This document shows positions 12,318 to 23,934 of a stretch of 64,000 nt of DNA, in pieces. A program made the translations under genes and the position numbers. The notes under the pieces were generated by a model. It was not told the origin of the DNA. It searched no databases and worked only from the letters and a program-made list of their open reading frames with translations. Positions within the stretch are counted from its first letter, which is position 1, and each line of letters starts with the position of its first letter. Source of the stretch: Megalopta genalis (taxonomy: Eukaryota; Arthropoda; Insecta; Hymenoptera; Halictidae); assembly GCF_051020955.1 (NCBI RefSeq), contig NC_135013.1, forward strand, positions 35,541,302-35,605,301. The letters run 5' to 3'.

Positions 12318-14346
12318 GCACCGGTCTCGCGTGAGTCTGATTGCGGGTTGAACAGGTTGAACGGTTGGGTAATGGAGGCGCCCACATCTCTCCGTTAGCG
12401 GTACCCAGCTTCTGTTATCTACGCCGGTTGCCGCTTTAAAGGCGACGGATCGACCAACCTCGATTCCATCGGCGATCCTCTCTTTCGAACGGCGTACACC
12501 GTACGCTATTGTCTTCTCGGAAAACAAGCCGGTACAGTGCGGTCCAAAAGTTTCCCTGGAAACCTCAGAAAATTTCTACCCGTTGCCCGTATGGCCTGAC
12601 TTTCTACAAAAAATATCATTTTGTTCACGGACGATCGATACCTTGTTCGATCACGAATTAATTTCTTCTCGCGGTCGTTTCAAATTCTGACGAAACGGTT
12701 TCGAAAACTATGTCAAGACCGTTTGCACCGTGGAGAATCGAAAAGACGAACGAACCGAACCCGAGGATAGGAAACGACGAAGAGACCCTCGCGGCGTGGC
12801 TGTGAAATTCGTTTCGAAAATTCCTGCGGGAGAGCCGTGTAATTATCTGGGAAATAGTGGAGAACCCTAGGCGGGCCGGGTATCTCCGGTCCGGGTGTTG
12901 GCGCCCGAGTCGCCGGCGGATTTATTGTCCGCTCCTGGAACGCGAACGCTCGGATTCAGGCGTCGTTCCTCGGCCGTGAGATCGACGCGTCGCGTCGCGC
13001 TGCAACGCGTTGCGATGCGTTGCGCGTCGCTCGATCGGGGTACGCGAGCTCGTTCGTCCTTCAACCTCCCGACGAGTTCATCGATAAATTCCTGCTCTAA
13101 CGTTCCCTCCGCGGGCCAACGAAAAAGATCCTCCGGGTCTAAAATAGCCAAGGGTCCTCTCTCTTTTTATTTTCGGCCACGAGGCCCGACCGAGGGAACC
13201 TGTCGTGAAAACGGCCCGGCCCGGCTCGGTATCTTTACTGGCCGGGACAGTCCGGGTGGAAAGGACCTAAGACTGTGGATTCCGCGGCCACCGTCGACCA
13301 GCTTTTGTCGAATTTTCTGCTGGCCGAACGGTGCGGTGCACCTACTGGTCGACCTCCTCGTCGCCCTCTTCTTCTTCTTCGTCCTTTTCCCGCAGACATC
13401 CTGCTGTCGCGTTGCTCCCGCCCGTCCGTTCGTCCCTTCCCTCCCCCCTCCCCGCGCACCTTCCCATACCTTTCCTTCCTGCCTTTCTTCCTTTGCCCCT
13501 CGCGTCGGTTGGCTCATTTGCGGCTGCGACGAGGAACACCGATCAGAATCCACCGCGCCGAGCCGCGCCGTTGGGACGAGGTGTTAGGCGACCGCAATCA
13601 TCGTAATGATAGCGCCGTTCCCTGCGTTCGCGATCGCGCTCGCTGCACGCCATTTTGACGGAGCGACCTCTTCGTTTGCTTGCACCGGGACCCGACGATT
13701 CCGTTATCCGTTAGGCCGATCCCGGTGGCGGTTCTTACGAAAACAGGAATTTATTTCTCTCTCGAATGGATTCAGGACGATAAATCGTAGGTAGCACCGT
13801 CTGGAAGAACTCGTTTAGTTTTGTCTATTTCGTCGCAACGTTCTTTCGTCGTATCTTTTGTATTTCCTCTATTTTATCTGTAGCATCGTTATCTCGGTGC
13901 GATATGTCGACCGTTATCGAATCGTCCTTCTTACCCGCGATCGTTATCTTATCGTTCGTTCCGTTCCGTCCTCGCTTCTTTCCAAAATTCCAGAAAGGTT
14001 TCTCATCGTATCGAATCGACCGTAATTACGAGAACGCCACGAAACGTATCATTCTTTTGGTACAGCTAATTACATTTACAAACAACGACTCGATCATTGT
14101 CTTGCAGCTAGCGCAAACTCGAACCAACTTGCGTAACGAGCAAGCTCCTACGATAGTTTTTATCGGGCTTCTGGAGGGCGGATAAAATTCTCGATTACGC
14201 TGCTGCGTAAACAGTCGCTATCAGCGCGGCAGCAGTTATCGGTTACCGTTTGGCAAAATAGTTGCGCGTCCGCAAAACATCGTCGAATTCGCGAAGATAG
14301 CGCATCGAACGAACTCGCTTTTCTGATACATATTTCGGCGCGTTGC

Positions 14347-14352
14347 TTTATT
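14347..14352 (-). terminator. Prx6: Prx6 polyadenylation signal AATAAA
   Basis: The plus strand reads TTTATT here, so the minus strand carries a perfect AATAAA 92 bp after the Prx6 TAA stop. This predicts a short 3' UTR ending roughly 10-30 bp further on. Confidence 0.7.
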
Positions 14353-14444
14353 TCGAAGCGTCCGCAGCGTTACAAATCACGCGTAACGGACGAGAAGAGT
14401 GGTACAAAAGGTTTGTATCGACGACGAATTACACGAGGCACGGC

Positions 14445-14573
14445 TTAATAGTCGGTGGTGGTGCGGACGTACACCTTTCCAGAAGGCATCGAAACTTTGT
14501 CGACTCCGCCGGGGAACAGTTTCGCGAGTTCCTCGTCTTTCACGGTCGGCAGGATCATCACCTTCTCTCCTGG
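14445..14573 (-). CDS. Prx6: Prx6 exon 5 (C-terminus and stop)
   Basis: Residues 179-220, from PGEKVMILPTV through LFPGGVDKV and PSGKVYVR to TTTDY, then TAA at 14445-14447. The acceptor is attacag. This Prx6-specific C-terminal extension separates the protein from 2-Cys peroxiredoxins. Confidence 0.95.
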   Translation of the reverse strand, partial: PGEKVMILPTVKDEELAKLFPGGVDKVSMPSGKVYVRTTTDY

Positions 14574-17500
14574 CTGTAATAGATCGGTCGACGATTGAGT
14601 AATTCCTACGTCGGACCACGACGAAGCTTAAAATGTTACGGGAGATCGCTTACCACCCAGTTGGCCGGAGTCGCAATCTGCGGGATCCTATCGACGAGCT
14701 GCAGCGAATCGATGACACGCAGGATCTCGCTGAGAGGCCATAAAAAAAGGGATCGATTAAACCGATGTCTCGCGAGCGTTCGAGATTCAACACGTTCTCG
14801 ATCCGGTACCTCGAATCGCGATGCTTCCAAATGGATAGTTCTCGAATCGTCGAGTCTACGCGAATCCGATTTTTAAGATTTCCGCGACTCCGCTCTCGTT
14901 TGCGATTCTTTTACGGAACCAACGCGTTCGAAAAGAACGGAACCTAAAGCTAAAAGAGCCTAAAAGAGTCGCTAAATTCGTCGACCGCGGAAGTTACTTC
15001 GGACGTTCGGATCGCGAACGTGTCGAACCGAGGTCGGGTGCGTTGAATCGCGTGGAACTCACTCGACGTTGCGACCGGTGGAGGTCGGGTACTGCATCGA
15101 CAAGCGTAGACGGTGATCGGGGCTGATGATGTAGAGCGAGCGGACGGTTATTGCCTTTTCTGGATCATCTTTGCCTTCTTCGTCGATCATGTCCAGCTTC
15201 ACCGCCAGGCTGCGATCGTGGTCGGCGATGATTGGATAAGGGAACGAGCCGCAAATGTCTTGGCAATAAGATTTAATATCCTGTCGTAAGGAACAGGAAA
15301 CACACGTTGAATCAATCTGGTGATTTATGTACACAGAAAGGTTTCTTTTGTGCCATAGAAACCGCTTCGCGCTACCTTTTTACTCGCGTCCCGACTGCTA
15401 CGATCTCTCGTTTCGCGCTACCGTTCGAAAATACGCTCGTCGATAAAACCTTATTTTATTCTCCTTTTGCGGCTCTTTCGACGGCCACGATAGTCGACGG
15501 TGCCGACGTTTTTAATTTACTTTTATCGCGACCCTTAGCACCGACTTCTGCATCGGCAGCAGCTAATAGTCGAAGCAAAAAACAGGAGCAAGCAACAGTT
15601 GCGTAGGAGATTACTCGTTATCTGTTTGCCGTTCGATACAGTCGACTGTGATGCAACGGTATTGCGATAGGACAGTTTCGTTTGGTATATCGAGCCTAAA
15701 ACGTTCGGGTTTTGTCAGCGATGCGATTTCTTCGGCCACTGCTCGATTCGATATCCCGCGCTAATCAACAAATTTCTTTCCGACAGTAAAACTTCGGTGA
15801 CAGATTTTACGAGCCGACTTTCACAGAATACGTTTCTTTTCAAACGTTACGCGTCGAACGAAGAAGCTTCGGTTGCTTTCGAACGATCGAACGTCGAGCG
15901 CGACGGCGCGTGTAGCTCTTCCGAAGGTCGCAAAATCTTCCCGCGGATACTCTCGTAAACAAGCGTAATTATTCCAGTCGCGGATCGCGCGTGCATGTAT
16001 CGCAACTCATTGTATCGCAGACGGCGTAACGACGATGCTGGAACTCGTTAAATAATTGCAACATCTGCATCGAACACGCTCGAAGTCGAGTCGAATTTGA
16101 ATAATATTTACTACGAAAAAATAATTACGATGTTAAACCATCGACTCGCGTATTACGGCTCGCATTTTACGACTCGATATATAAGAACGATTCGCACCTA
16201 CGCATCGTTCCCAATCGGAGAACAAGTTTGCTGATTACGCCGGTATTTAATTTCGTACCCGCGCACACAAAACGATACTTCAGAAGCTGTTTCCGCGCTC
16301 GCTTCTCGGTCACCGAACATGTCTCCTTGCCACGAAGAGATAGAAATCCTTTCGAATCGACGATTCGTAAAACTCCTCGACGAATTCTGCGAAGCTATAC
16401 GTTCGCAGGGATTTGGGTCTCGGTTGAAGCGATCGGTTTTTGTCGTTTTATGCTCCATTTCGAACGTATTCTATGAAATCGCTTTCTCTCCGCTTTTACC
16501 TCGTCGTCGGCATCGATGGGATAAGAATGCTGCTTATTCCGATACATAATTAACGCGAGTCTGCTTACAATTTGTTCCAAACGCGATCTCGGCCGTCCGT
16601 TAAAATCCACTCGAAAACGAGCTTCGATACGACGAAACGCGCAAGAAATTTATCGCTACGAGAGATCGATTCGACGCGGATAAAAAGATAGACACAGGCA
16701 GCGAATATTCGGGTAAAATCGGCGTTAGCGAACGTACGTTAACCCAATCGACATGGTCCTTGAGCTTGTCGACGGAATGGGCCAGCAGCTTGGTGTTCCT
16801 GCGCTCGAAGTGCGGCTGATGAACGGCCAGGCGTCCCAGCTCGGTGGTGCAGACCGGGGTGAAGTCGGCGGGGTGCGAGAACAGAACCACCCACCTGGAA
16901 GGAGCCATTCGACGAGAAGAGAATCGAGAAATTGCTCGGCGATCGTCGCGGTTTATTTTCGATTTCACAGTTTCGGCGTCGAGCGTGATCGCGCGCGCCG
17001 TCCTTGCGCTCAAGTTCACCTCGAGCGTGTAAACGCGAGCGTGGTGTGCGTCGAGACGCAAAGTGGAAAGGACGCGACCGCGGTCGTCGATTTTCCACGG
17101 GTTCTCCTGTTTCAAAATCGCGGTTGCGTAACGACGCGATTGCGAACGCCGCGTCGCGCGGCTCGACGCGGAGCGGCGCCGCGCCTCCTGCTCGGCGGAA
17201 ACCGGTCTCCCGGCTGTTAAGAAACGATGGACATTTTTGCGGATGTTTTACGGACGCTTGCTTCGATTGCCGACGTATTCGGTGCACGGTGAAAGCGGAC
17301 ACAATCGCGCGAACCGACAGCCGCTCGATGGCCCTTGATTGGCGGCGGCAATGGCCACCCACGCTCCGCGCGGCCCGCGGTCGGCTCGCGAAGATAATTC
17401 GGAACGATTTTCTCGGCTCTGTCCGCGTTTGGAAAAGATTTCCTTTTTGGAATTTCCGACCAATCTGAGAAAACTTTATCGAGCACATTCCATCGTCGTA

Positions 17501-18136
17501 GAAACGATGGCGGACAACAATTTCGTCCGTCTCCATTAACAGCGCGTTATCAAGTTATATACCTAAACTAGAACCGTTTATTCATTTACGGTAGATCTCG
17601 ATGTACGTGTAAAGCGCGTTAAAGGCTAACCACGCAATTTGTAGGCAACGTTCGCCCGTGTTATCGCGACCCAGTCTTTCCAAAGGGCGAACGTCTCCGG
17701 ATCCGTCGCTATTTTTTGTCCGAAATTCTACTCGAAACGCGACACCGTTGAACCGCCCCTTCCTTCCCTCTTGGCAGTAAAATTCTAAATACGATCGATG
17801 GAAATAGCCTGCAACTGCGACGTATTCGAGGCTCGCCGCGCTGGTGCACGCAGGATGCAAATGTTAGCCGACACCGCGCGCTGCCAACGTGCTTTCATAA
17901 CAAGTTTGCATAATTCGCGGTTGCGCTCGGACACTTTGTAGCCAGCGGAAGTTGCCAGTGTCCCTGGTCGTTTCGCGTGCAACAAAACCGGATACCAAAA
18001 ACGGTCGAACAGGGAGGGGATACACCGAATTCCGATGGTAGCTGGAAACTTACGAGTCGCCCTGCCACTGGTAGAAATCGATCGGACCTTGAGTGGTCTC
18101 CGCCTTGAAGTTCGGTAAGATCGAGTTCAGCCTCAT
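14445..18136 (-). CDS. Prx6: Peroxiredoxin-6 (1-Cys peroxiredoxin), complete five-exon gene
   Basis: The CDS is complement join(14445..14573, 14654..14729, 15063..15280, 16738..16894, 18054..18136): 663 nt, 220 residues plus TAA. All introns are GT-AG (80, 333, 1457 and 1159 bp). Prx6 enzymes reduce H2O2 and phospholipid hydroperoxides, mainly in the cytosol, using one peroxidatic Cys. Here that is C43 in FTPVCTTEL, with H35, T40 and R127 also present. The C-terminal half has the Prx6-specific region: YPTSTGRN, EILRVIDSLQL, ATPANW and GEKVMILPTV. The length matches the family (about 220-224). The ATG at 18136 is the first in the predicted leader and gives the usual short N-terminus. Compared with human PRDX6, His26 of the phospholipase triad aligns with Tyr22 and the last Gly of GDSWG with Val30, while Ser28 and Asp135 remain. 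The gene is antisense inside an osp intron. Confidence 0.95.
14654..14729 (-). CDS. Prx6: Prx6 exon 4
   Basis: One base completes Asp153, then residues 154-178: EILRVIDSLQLVDRIPQ and ATPANWV. The acceptor is ctctcag and the donor is GTG|gtaagc (phase 0). Confidence 0.95.
15063..15280 (-). CDS. Prx6: Prx6 exon 3
   Basis: Residues 81-152 plus two bases of Asp153. The acceptor is cgacag and the donor is GA|gtgagt. It starts DIKSYCQDI and contains FPYPIIAD, the conserved Arg127 in ITVRSLYII, Asp135 in SPDHRLRLS, and YPTSTGRNV. Two extra Cys (C86, C90) are present; their role is unknown. Confidence 0.95.
16738..16894 (-). CDS. Prx6: Prx6 exon 2 (peroxidatic Cys)
   Basis: One base completes Ser28, then residues 29-80. 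The acceptor is ttccag and the donor is AAC|gtacgt (phase 0). The exon holds WVVLFSHPADF and PVCTTELGR, the thioredoxin-fold active-site loop with C43, and ends in DKLKDHVDWVN. Confidence 0.95.
18054..18136 (-). CDS. Prx6: Prx6 exon 1 (coding part)
   Basis: Residues 1-27 plus two bases of Ser28. The exon starts MRLNSILPNFKAETT and ends in QGD before the donor TC|gtaag. IDFYQWQGDS corresponds to the human segment holding His26 and Ser32; Tyr stands in the His place. Confidence 0.95.
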
Positions 18137-18240
18137 GATGGACGGGGTGCGCGTGTTTCGATCAAGTATTCTGGCTCGGTGCGTGCGGAATAGCCCGGTG
18201 CTCGTTTCCTGCGACCACTTTAGACGATGGCGCGCGACAA

Positions 18241-18280
18241 ACTGTTTCAACGGATCGTCGCGTTCCGCTGATATATATCC
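18241..18280 (-). promoter_or_regulatory. Prx6: Candidate Prx6 core promoter (TATA and Inr)
   Basis: The minus strand reads GGATATATAT at 18280-18271. An AACAGT Inr-like motif puts A+1 near 18243, about 34 bp from the start of the TATA element, which is normal spacing. The leader from there to the ATG would be about 107 nt, with no upstream ATG. The motifs are seen; the start site is inferred. Confidence 0.5.
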
Positions 18281-18286
18281 GCTGGC

Positions 18287-18324
18287 GAGCGTTATCCGCC
18301 GCCCGCGGCCGCCGGATAACGCTC
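18287..18324. promoter_or_regulatory. Perfect 12-bp inverted repeat upstream of Prx6 TATA
   Basis: Arm GAGCGTTATCCG (18287-18298) and its exact complement CGGATAACGCTC (18313-18324) flank a 14-bp GC-only centre that includes a CCGCGG palindrome. The near arm ends 7 bp from the TATA-like element. Each arm has a GATAAC (GATA-like) core. It could bind a dimeric factor or extrude as a hairpin. Confidence 0.5.
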
Positions 18325-18875
18325 TCTCCCCGACTCCTCGCTCCTCGCGCACGGCGATCTCGCTCGCTCCTTTTACACCGCTCGTTGTCGCCTACGGTTT
18401 ACGTCGCTCGCGCACGTACTCGTCGCGATGCGCGGCGCGTCTACTGCGTAGTTCCTTCTGGCCGTTCGAATCAGAACCTCCGAGGTGCTGGACCATCCAG
18501 AACGCTCGGAGACCGGAAGGTCAATTGATCGAGCGGCTATTTCGTTTCGCCTCGGTCTTCGGTCGAAACGGCCTATGTCTTCCCGCGAGATAGAACTCTT
18601 CTCAGCCTCCGTCGAAGGCGGCTTCTGGAAGCTGGACGGATTTCCGTCCTCCTGGCGGAAGGTTGCGCGCACCTTTCCTCGAAGAAGTCCTTTTTGCTGA
18701 AACGCTTCCAACCTTCGTCTCGTTTCTTCGCGATTCCCCCGCAGCGTTTGATCGATCGGTTGCCTGGAAGTTTCCAGAAGCTGGAGCGGTCTTCCTCTTA
18801 AGGAGTCCTCATCCTCCGCTGTCTTTTCTTTTGCCCGAAGCTTCCGAGGAGTTCGAAAGATCTCTCTAAAGCGTT

Positions 18876-18877
<2 letters not shown>

Positions 18878-18918
<41 letters not shown>
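18878..18918. repeat. (CT)n microsatellite
   Basis: About 20 CT units. On the minus strand it gives a poly Arg-Glu run in a chance frame. Confidence 0.93.
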
Positions 18919-18923
<5 letters not shown>

Positions 18924-21900
18924 GGACTGCTCGCGTTTCGCAGGAGTCGGAAGAGTATCGTGGGAGTCCCGGCATTTTTCAATTTCTGTAGATCGAGGGT
19001 CCGGGATATAGATCCAGCCGGTTCGATCGACGAGAACGAGTTTGGTTCGTCTCGTGCTCTCGGATCGCTTCGACAGCTATAGCTGGAAGAAATTCAACTG
19101 GTCGTTCAAGGCCACTTTCTCGACCGTGAATGACTCTCTACTTTCCCGCTGCGGCGCGGCACGGCACGGCGCGGCGGCTTCCTTGTCTGTTCAATGAGCC
19201 GAGCGAACGAGTAGCCACGGATTTGCGCGAGGGGCCGAGGAACTCGCGCATTGGGTAGCTAACTGGTAATAGCAGGGGAGCTACCCTTTGGTAACCTTGC
19301 GCCGGCAATTGATCCCGCCGTTATTAGCGCATCGTTCACCCGGCAATTTTACGCAGAAGCTATCTCGTGTCACCGGCTATCGACCGAAGCGAGCGCGAAT
19401 ACCAGTTTATTCGCTTCATCGATCAATTTTTTGTACGCGAATTTCGTGCGCGGAGAACGCGGGAACATGCCGCTTCGTTTGTCCGTCGAGTGGCAGGATG
19501 TTCGACCGGACGCTAAGCCGCGTTGTATTTGCAATTTCTGATAAAGAATATCGTTCTCGCCTCTCTCGAACGGCTGCATTTTCCGATATCATTTTAACGC
19601 GCGAAGCGTTACCTTCTTCGACGGATAGCGGCATTAAATAGACCGACGATCCAACATCGACGGCGTGGTTCGCGTCGAATTAAAAATCCGAAGCGATGAG
19701 ATTTTTTCTTTTTTAAATATCGTCGAAGTCCGGTCGATTCGCTTTTTCCAAGTATCGCGTTCCCTACAATTTATCGGAATTTGGAAAACGATCTCGAAGG
19801 AGATCCCCGTCGCCTTCCCATTCTTTCGTTGTTTGTTCAACTATCGTCGGTTTCTATTTGATCGTCGAAACGCGAGATACTGCAGGATACAGCAGGATAT
19901 CGAACGCGATAGCCCCGGACAAAATGCTACGACACGATCTTACGATAATTTTACACAACCTGATGCAACAACGGAACTAAACTCGCGAGAATCGAGGAGT
20001 AAACACCCCGATATCCCTTAAATGATGTAATTTCTGATCGTCGGATCGAATCTTATCAACGTCAACCTTCGAAAGTGTACTTCCGTTGGCTCTCGCCGGG
20101 CAGATAAATCGGCTGGATCTAATTGTAAGCCAGCTTATCGATACCACCGCTGATTTCCGCTCGGCTCGTCGGCGATAATACGATAATCCCCGATAAAGAC
20201 GAGTCGGGTAAATCCGAACTGACATATCGGAAGCTAATACATAACTCCGGAATCACGTGAACAAATTATGCAAAAGTCTGCCTCATCGAACGATCGGAAC
20301 ACGTTCGAGAAGCATCGTTGGATCGTTCTTCCGTACAAGGTGCCGAGATAGGTGTCATCGAAGGATTCCGTCCGTCTCGTTCTAGCTATTTTCAGAGCGT
20401 CTCGTAATTTCAGCCACTGGCCGGTGGAAAAGCCGGTGGAAATACAGCCGATCCGCTCCATTATCCGCCGATAATAACGATCGCGTTCGAACGGAAGACT
20501 CTCCGATCGGGTGGCGTCGGGTCCCGGTCCCGGTTCCGGTTCCGACGACTCTCTGCCCTGCCTCTCTCTCTCTCTCGACGGATATATCGGATCGTTTGTC
20601 TCGAACTGTCCGCCGCTTCCGTCGCTCGATTTCCGTGGCGCGGCGAGCAGCTCGCGGCATGGCAGCGTGCCGACCGGCCACGTAAGCCGCGTAGCCACGT
20701 ATACGCGTCGTTGCTCGAGCGGATTCCTATCAGTGACACGCGAATGGATCTCCGCGCTCGACCTTTGCCACGAAACGGACGTATCTTGCTGGGAGGCGGT
20801 GGCGTATCCACCGGTCCCGATACACATATTTACGTATCCGGTATCGTTCGAGGCGATCGGTACCCTTCGGAGGAAGACCTCCACCCTTCGGGACCTTGTC
20901 ACGGTCGCGAGAACGTCCCGGACGTCTGGACGCTTGGGCGCTCGGAGGCGACATCCGCTCGCCTAGATCAACTCGGACGTTTCGGTCGACGCGACGAGGA
21001 ATGCTCGTCAAAATTCGGAGAAGCTTCGCGCTGAATTATTTAGCAATCGATGCGGAAACTCGTAAACGTATCGCAACCTTTGCCACTTCGATCCTTTCTC
21101 GGTCGAGAATTTTGAAAGCGTCGGGTTCGTTCGAAGTTCCAGCCTTCTCTCGATGGACTATCGCGTGGCCGACGAGAATCCCGATTCTATGAATATTAAT
21201 GTCGCCGTCCTCGCGGTAGCTGGACCTTAAACGTCCGCTTTACAGCCATGGGAAAGACAGCGACGGAACGCGCAACGTATAATTAAGGGAGTCGCCCTTT
21301 CGTTTTCAGATCTATTCACGAACCGGTGATTTCTTTTCCCGAGCGATTCGATTCGTTATCCTTTGAATTCGCGACACCGGTTGTCCTCGGGGAACAAGAG
21401 TCTCGCGAACAGAAGCGGAGAAGCGTCCGAGCCCTCTGGCAACGAGATCGCACTCGAGTTCACGAATCGTCGTCCGAGGACCGTGAAAGACGACTGTCCC
21501 CTAGGACAATGAGACGTTCGTGTCTCTAACGCTCCCCTTTCACGGACCCGTGGCTCATCTTCCTTTTGAAAACCGGCCTTCGGCGTCTCTCGGGCTTTAT
21601 TCGCCCGGTGGTCCTGCTCTTTTCGCGTCCCTCCGCTCCGCCCCTCGGCCCTTCTGGTCCAGATGCTGCACGAAATCACTGAAGTGTTCGGCCCGTCGAG
21701 AGCCGGGCCCCACCGTGGCGCCCAAACGAGTTTTAAATTGCACCGGGCCAGGCATTTGAATGCGAAAACACGCGAGGAGGCCGGGCCTAAACGCACCTGA
21801 TCCGCCAGTTCTCTAAATTCTCGCTCCGCTCTCTCGCTCCGACGGAACGCTCTTTCTTTCGTTTCGTCGGCGTCGCCGTTTGCTCGCGTCGCGACTGCGA

Positions 21901-23440
21901 CCCGCTAATCCGAAACTGGATCGCGCCGATTCTTCGTTCGAACGATGGCTACCGAACCTCTTTCGACGCTACGCCGTCTCTGCCGCCAGAGATGGCGATC
22001 CTGAATCCTCGGCTGCTGTCCTTGATCGAAACTAGACTGCGAGACTTTGCGCAAAGTAAAAGTATCTACGTTTGCACGGTACAGAGATCGTTCCTTTTTC
22101 CGACAGACCGATTTAAATTGTCCGCATCGTCGAACGCGTCGAGTTCGTACGACCGGTAAGAACCGTGTCATCTTTTCATCGAAAATCGGGCAACCCCGTT
22201 TTTCGAAGCTGGAACAAAGAACGATGCCCCAAAACCCTAAACTATCGTTGAATGAACTCGCCGCGAACTCTTTGAATCCGGCAACGGCGACCGCTCCTCT
22301 CTCGATGTAGTCCTTCGGTCGCTGGTTCTTTCACTCATCAATCACCTCCTTAACCGTTCATCCGAGCAAATGAACGGGCCGGTTGCATCGAGGATCACTT
22401 TCGCCGCGGTGCTCTCCGGGCACAGGATTTAAGAACTCTCCCTTCTATCTGTGCTTTCTCTCTCTCTTTCTTTCTCTCTCTTTGATCTCCGGTTGACGGG
22501 TCGGCGTCCGTTGTCTGGGCGTATCCGATCCGCGACGAGGAACGTTCCGAGGACATCCGCGTTTCACGCACCCGCCCCGGCCTAAAATTATCCCGAGGTT
22601 TGCTTCTCCTTCATCTAGGATCGTCCGCTCGGGGCACGTCCGCCCGAGTCGCGAATTTACGCGAAACGCAACCGGCGAAATCTCCCGGCTCGTCCTCGTC
22701 GATCCTGACAGCCGGTAAATCGAATGTTTTTTTCTCATCGGCCGGGTCCGATCCGATCGGTCGATTCGTTCGGGGCCGGGGGCGAGCTCTCGTTCGAGCG
22801 ATATCGCGAACGAAAGAAGGGACGTTCTCGCGCGGACGATTTTGACGTCGGGAATCGATGGATTCTAATCGTCGTTACTCCGAAAGGAGAAGATCGTACG
22901 GCAACGCGCGGTTCGCCCCTGGAATCGCCGACGCGGATATCTCGGCGATCGAATCGAAGCGGACGAAACGGAGCAGCGCGAAAAGGGCCCAGAAGCGAGA
23001 AGCGAGCATGCGTGGGCAGCCGACAGAAGGTCGCATCTCCCGAGCTCCCGGGCACTCGGGTACCCGGGCTCCCGGGTTGTCGCGCGTGTCTCCGCAGCGG
23101 ACGTATGCAAATGGCGGCTCTTAGCGTCCTCGGCCAGGTGGACGGTTGTTTCCATTACTCGATATCGATACAAATGATTCTCTGCTCGACGAGTCACTTA
23201 ACTCAACCGGCAAACGGTCCGCGGGATAACGCTAATTACGATTCAACGCACGCGGCCATTAGCAAACGATCTCTCTTGGCTCCGGCGAGTCGCGCTTCCG
23301 AGCGATGCCCGTGACCGGTCCCGTGCCAAGACGCATTAAACCGTCGCGGTCGCGTCGCATCGCGTCGATCGGAAACATTTTCCAGCCGGCCGGGCCTGAG
23401 CGGATCACGATCGGCGACGGGATTTCGCGAGCGGGACACG

Positions 23441-23476
23441 ATTCGCGATTCGCGATTCACGATTCACGGTTCGGGG
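23441..23476. repeat. GATTCGC/GATTCAC short tandem array
   Basis: Four to five degenerate 7-bp units ending in GGTTCGGGG. Confidence 0.7.
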
Positions 23477-23803
23477 TCCCCACCGTGCCGAACCGGGCCC
23501 GTCGTAAAAATATCGGCGACCGGAGCCCACCGGGCTCCGCTCGTATCGCTGCGTCGTAACTCGGCTCGTGCTGCAACCACGCGCGCGTTGCATCGCGTTG
23601 CGCTGCGCCGCGTTACGACCATCGACGCGAGACGCGGTGCGGCGGTCGCCGGATTCGCGATCTGTGAACGCATCGGGAACTCTTTTGGTCTCCCTTGCGT
23701 TTTCATTTAAAAAGATACGGGTTTCGATCGTAAAGAATGCGTAGAAGATACCAAAATACTATTCTTCTACATTGTTCTTCGAAAAGATATCTCTCTTCGT
23801 TCT

Positions 23804-23934
23804 CGGATATATAATTAACTTTATATTTATCGAATAAGATGTATGAAATTTCTTTTATTCAAAAGATAATCGGAATAAAAGAATAACAAAATCGAATATG
23901 TCTTATTCGATAAATACGAAATTAGTTATGTCCG
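23804..23934. repeat. Long AT-rich imperfect inverted repeat
   Basis: Arms 23804-23860 and 23873-23934 are imperfect complements around a 12-nt loop. Uninterrupted pairing includes TATTTATCGAATAAGA (16 bp) and CTTTTATTC next to the loop, and both outer ends read CGGA/TCCG. The block is strongly AT-rich in a GC-rich intron. It may be a decayed hairpin-type mobile element (MITE) or a structured RNA; no target-site duplication was established. Confidence 0.65.

Larger units (their letters stand above)
5552..14346. other. Intronic sequence between osp exon and Prx6
   Basis: No gene is recognised. An octamer ATGCAAAT lies 27 bp past the osp donor (5578-5585). Microsatellites are at 6303-6344, 9949-10001 and 11227-11270. 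A CTCGC array is at 12293-12317, a CGGGCAT/CGGGCTC minisatellite-like stretch at about 8988-9034, and a CCAAT-plus-octamer cluster at 8137-8158. A minus-strand frame at 12867-13151 begins with an acidic protein-like stretch (LDPEDLFRWPAEGTLEQEF) but turns Arg-rich and has no known domain. AT-richer sequence at 13790-14345 leads into the Prx6 3' end. Confidence 0.6.
18325..23700. other. Intronic sequence upstream of Prx6
   Basis: No gene is recognised. It contains a CT tract (18878-18918), short CT runs near 20560-20577 and 22445-22485, an octamer ATGCAAAT (23105-23112), a cluster of CCCGGG/CTCGGG palindromes (23038-23080) and a short GATTCGC/GATTCAC array (23441-23476). Open frames here are Arg-rich and overlap on all strands, as expected by chance. 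Confidence 0.55.

Noticed and set aside
16600..17536. Long minus-strand frames overlapping Prx6 exon 2
   Set aside because: These are read-through of exon 2 into its introns, or other frames of the same DNA. The splice junctions define the real exon as 16738-16894.
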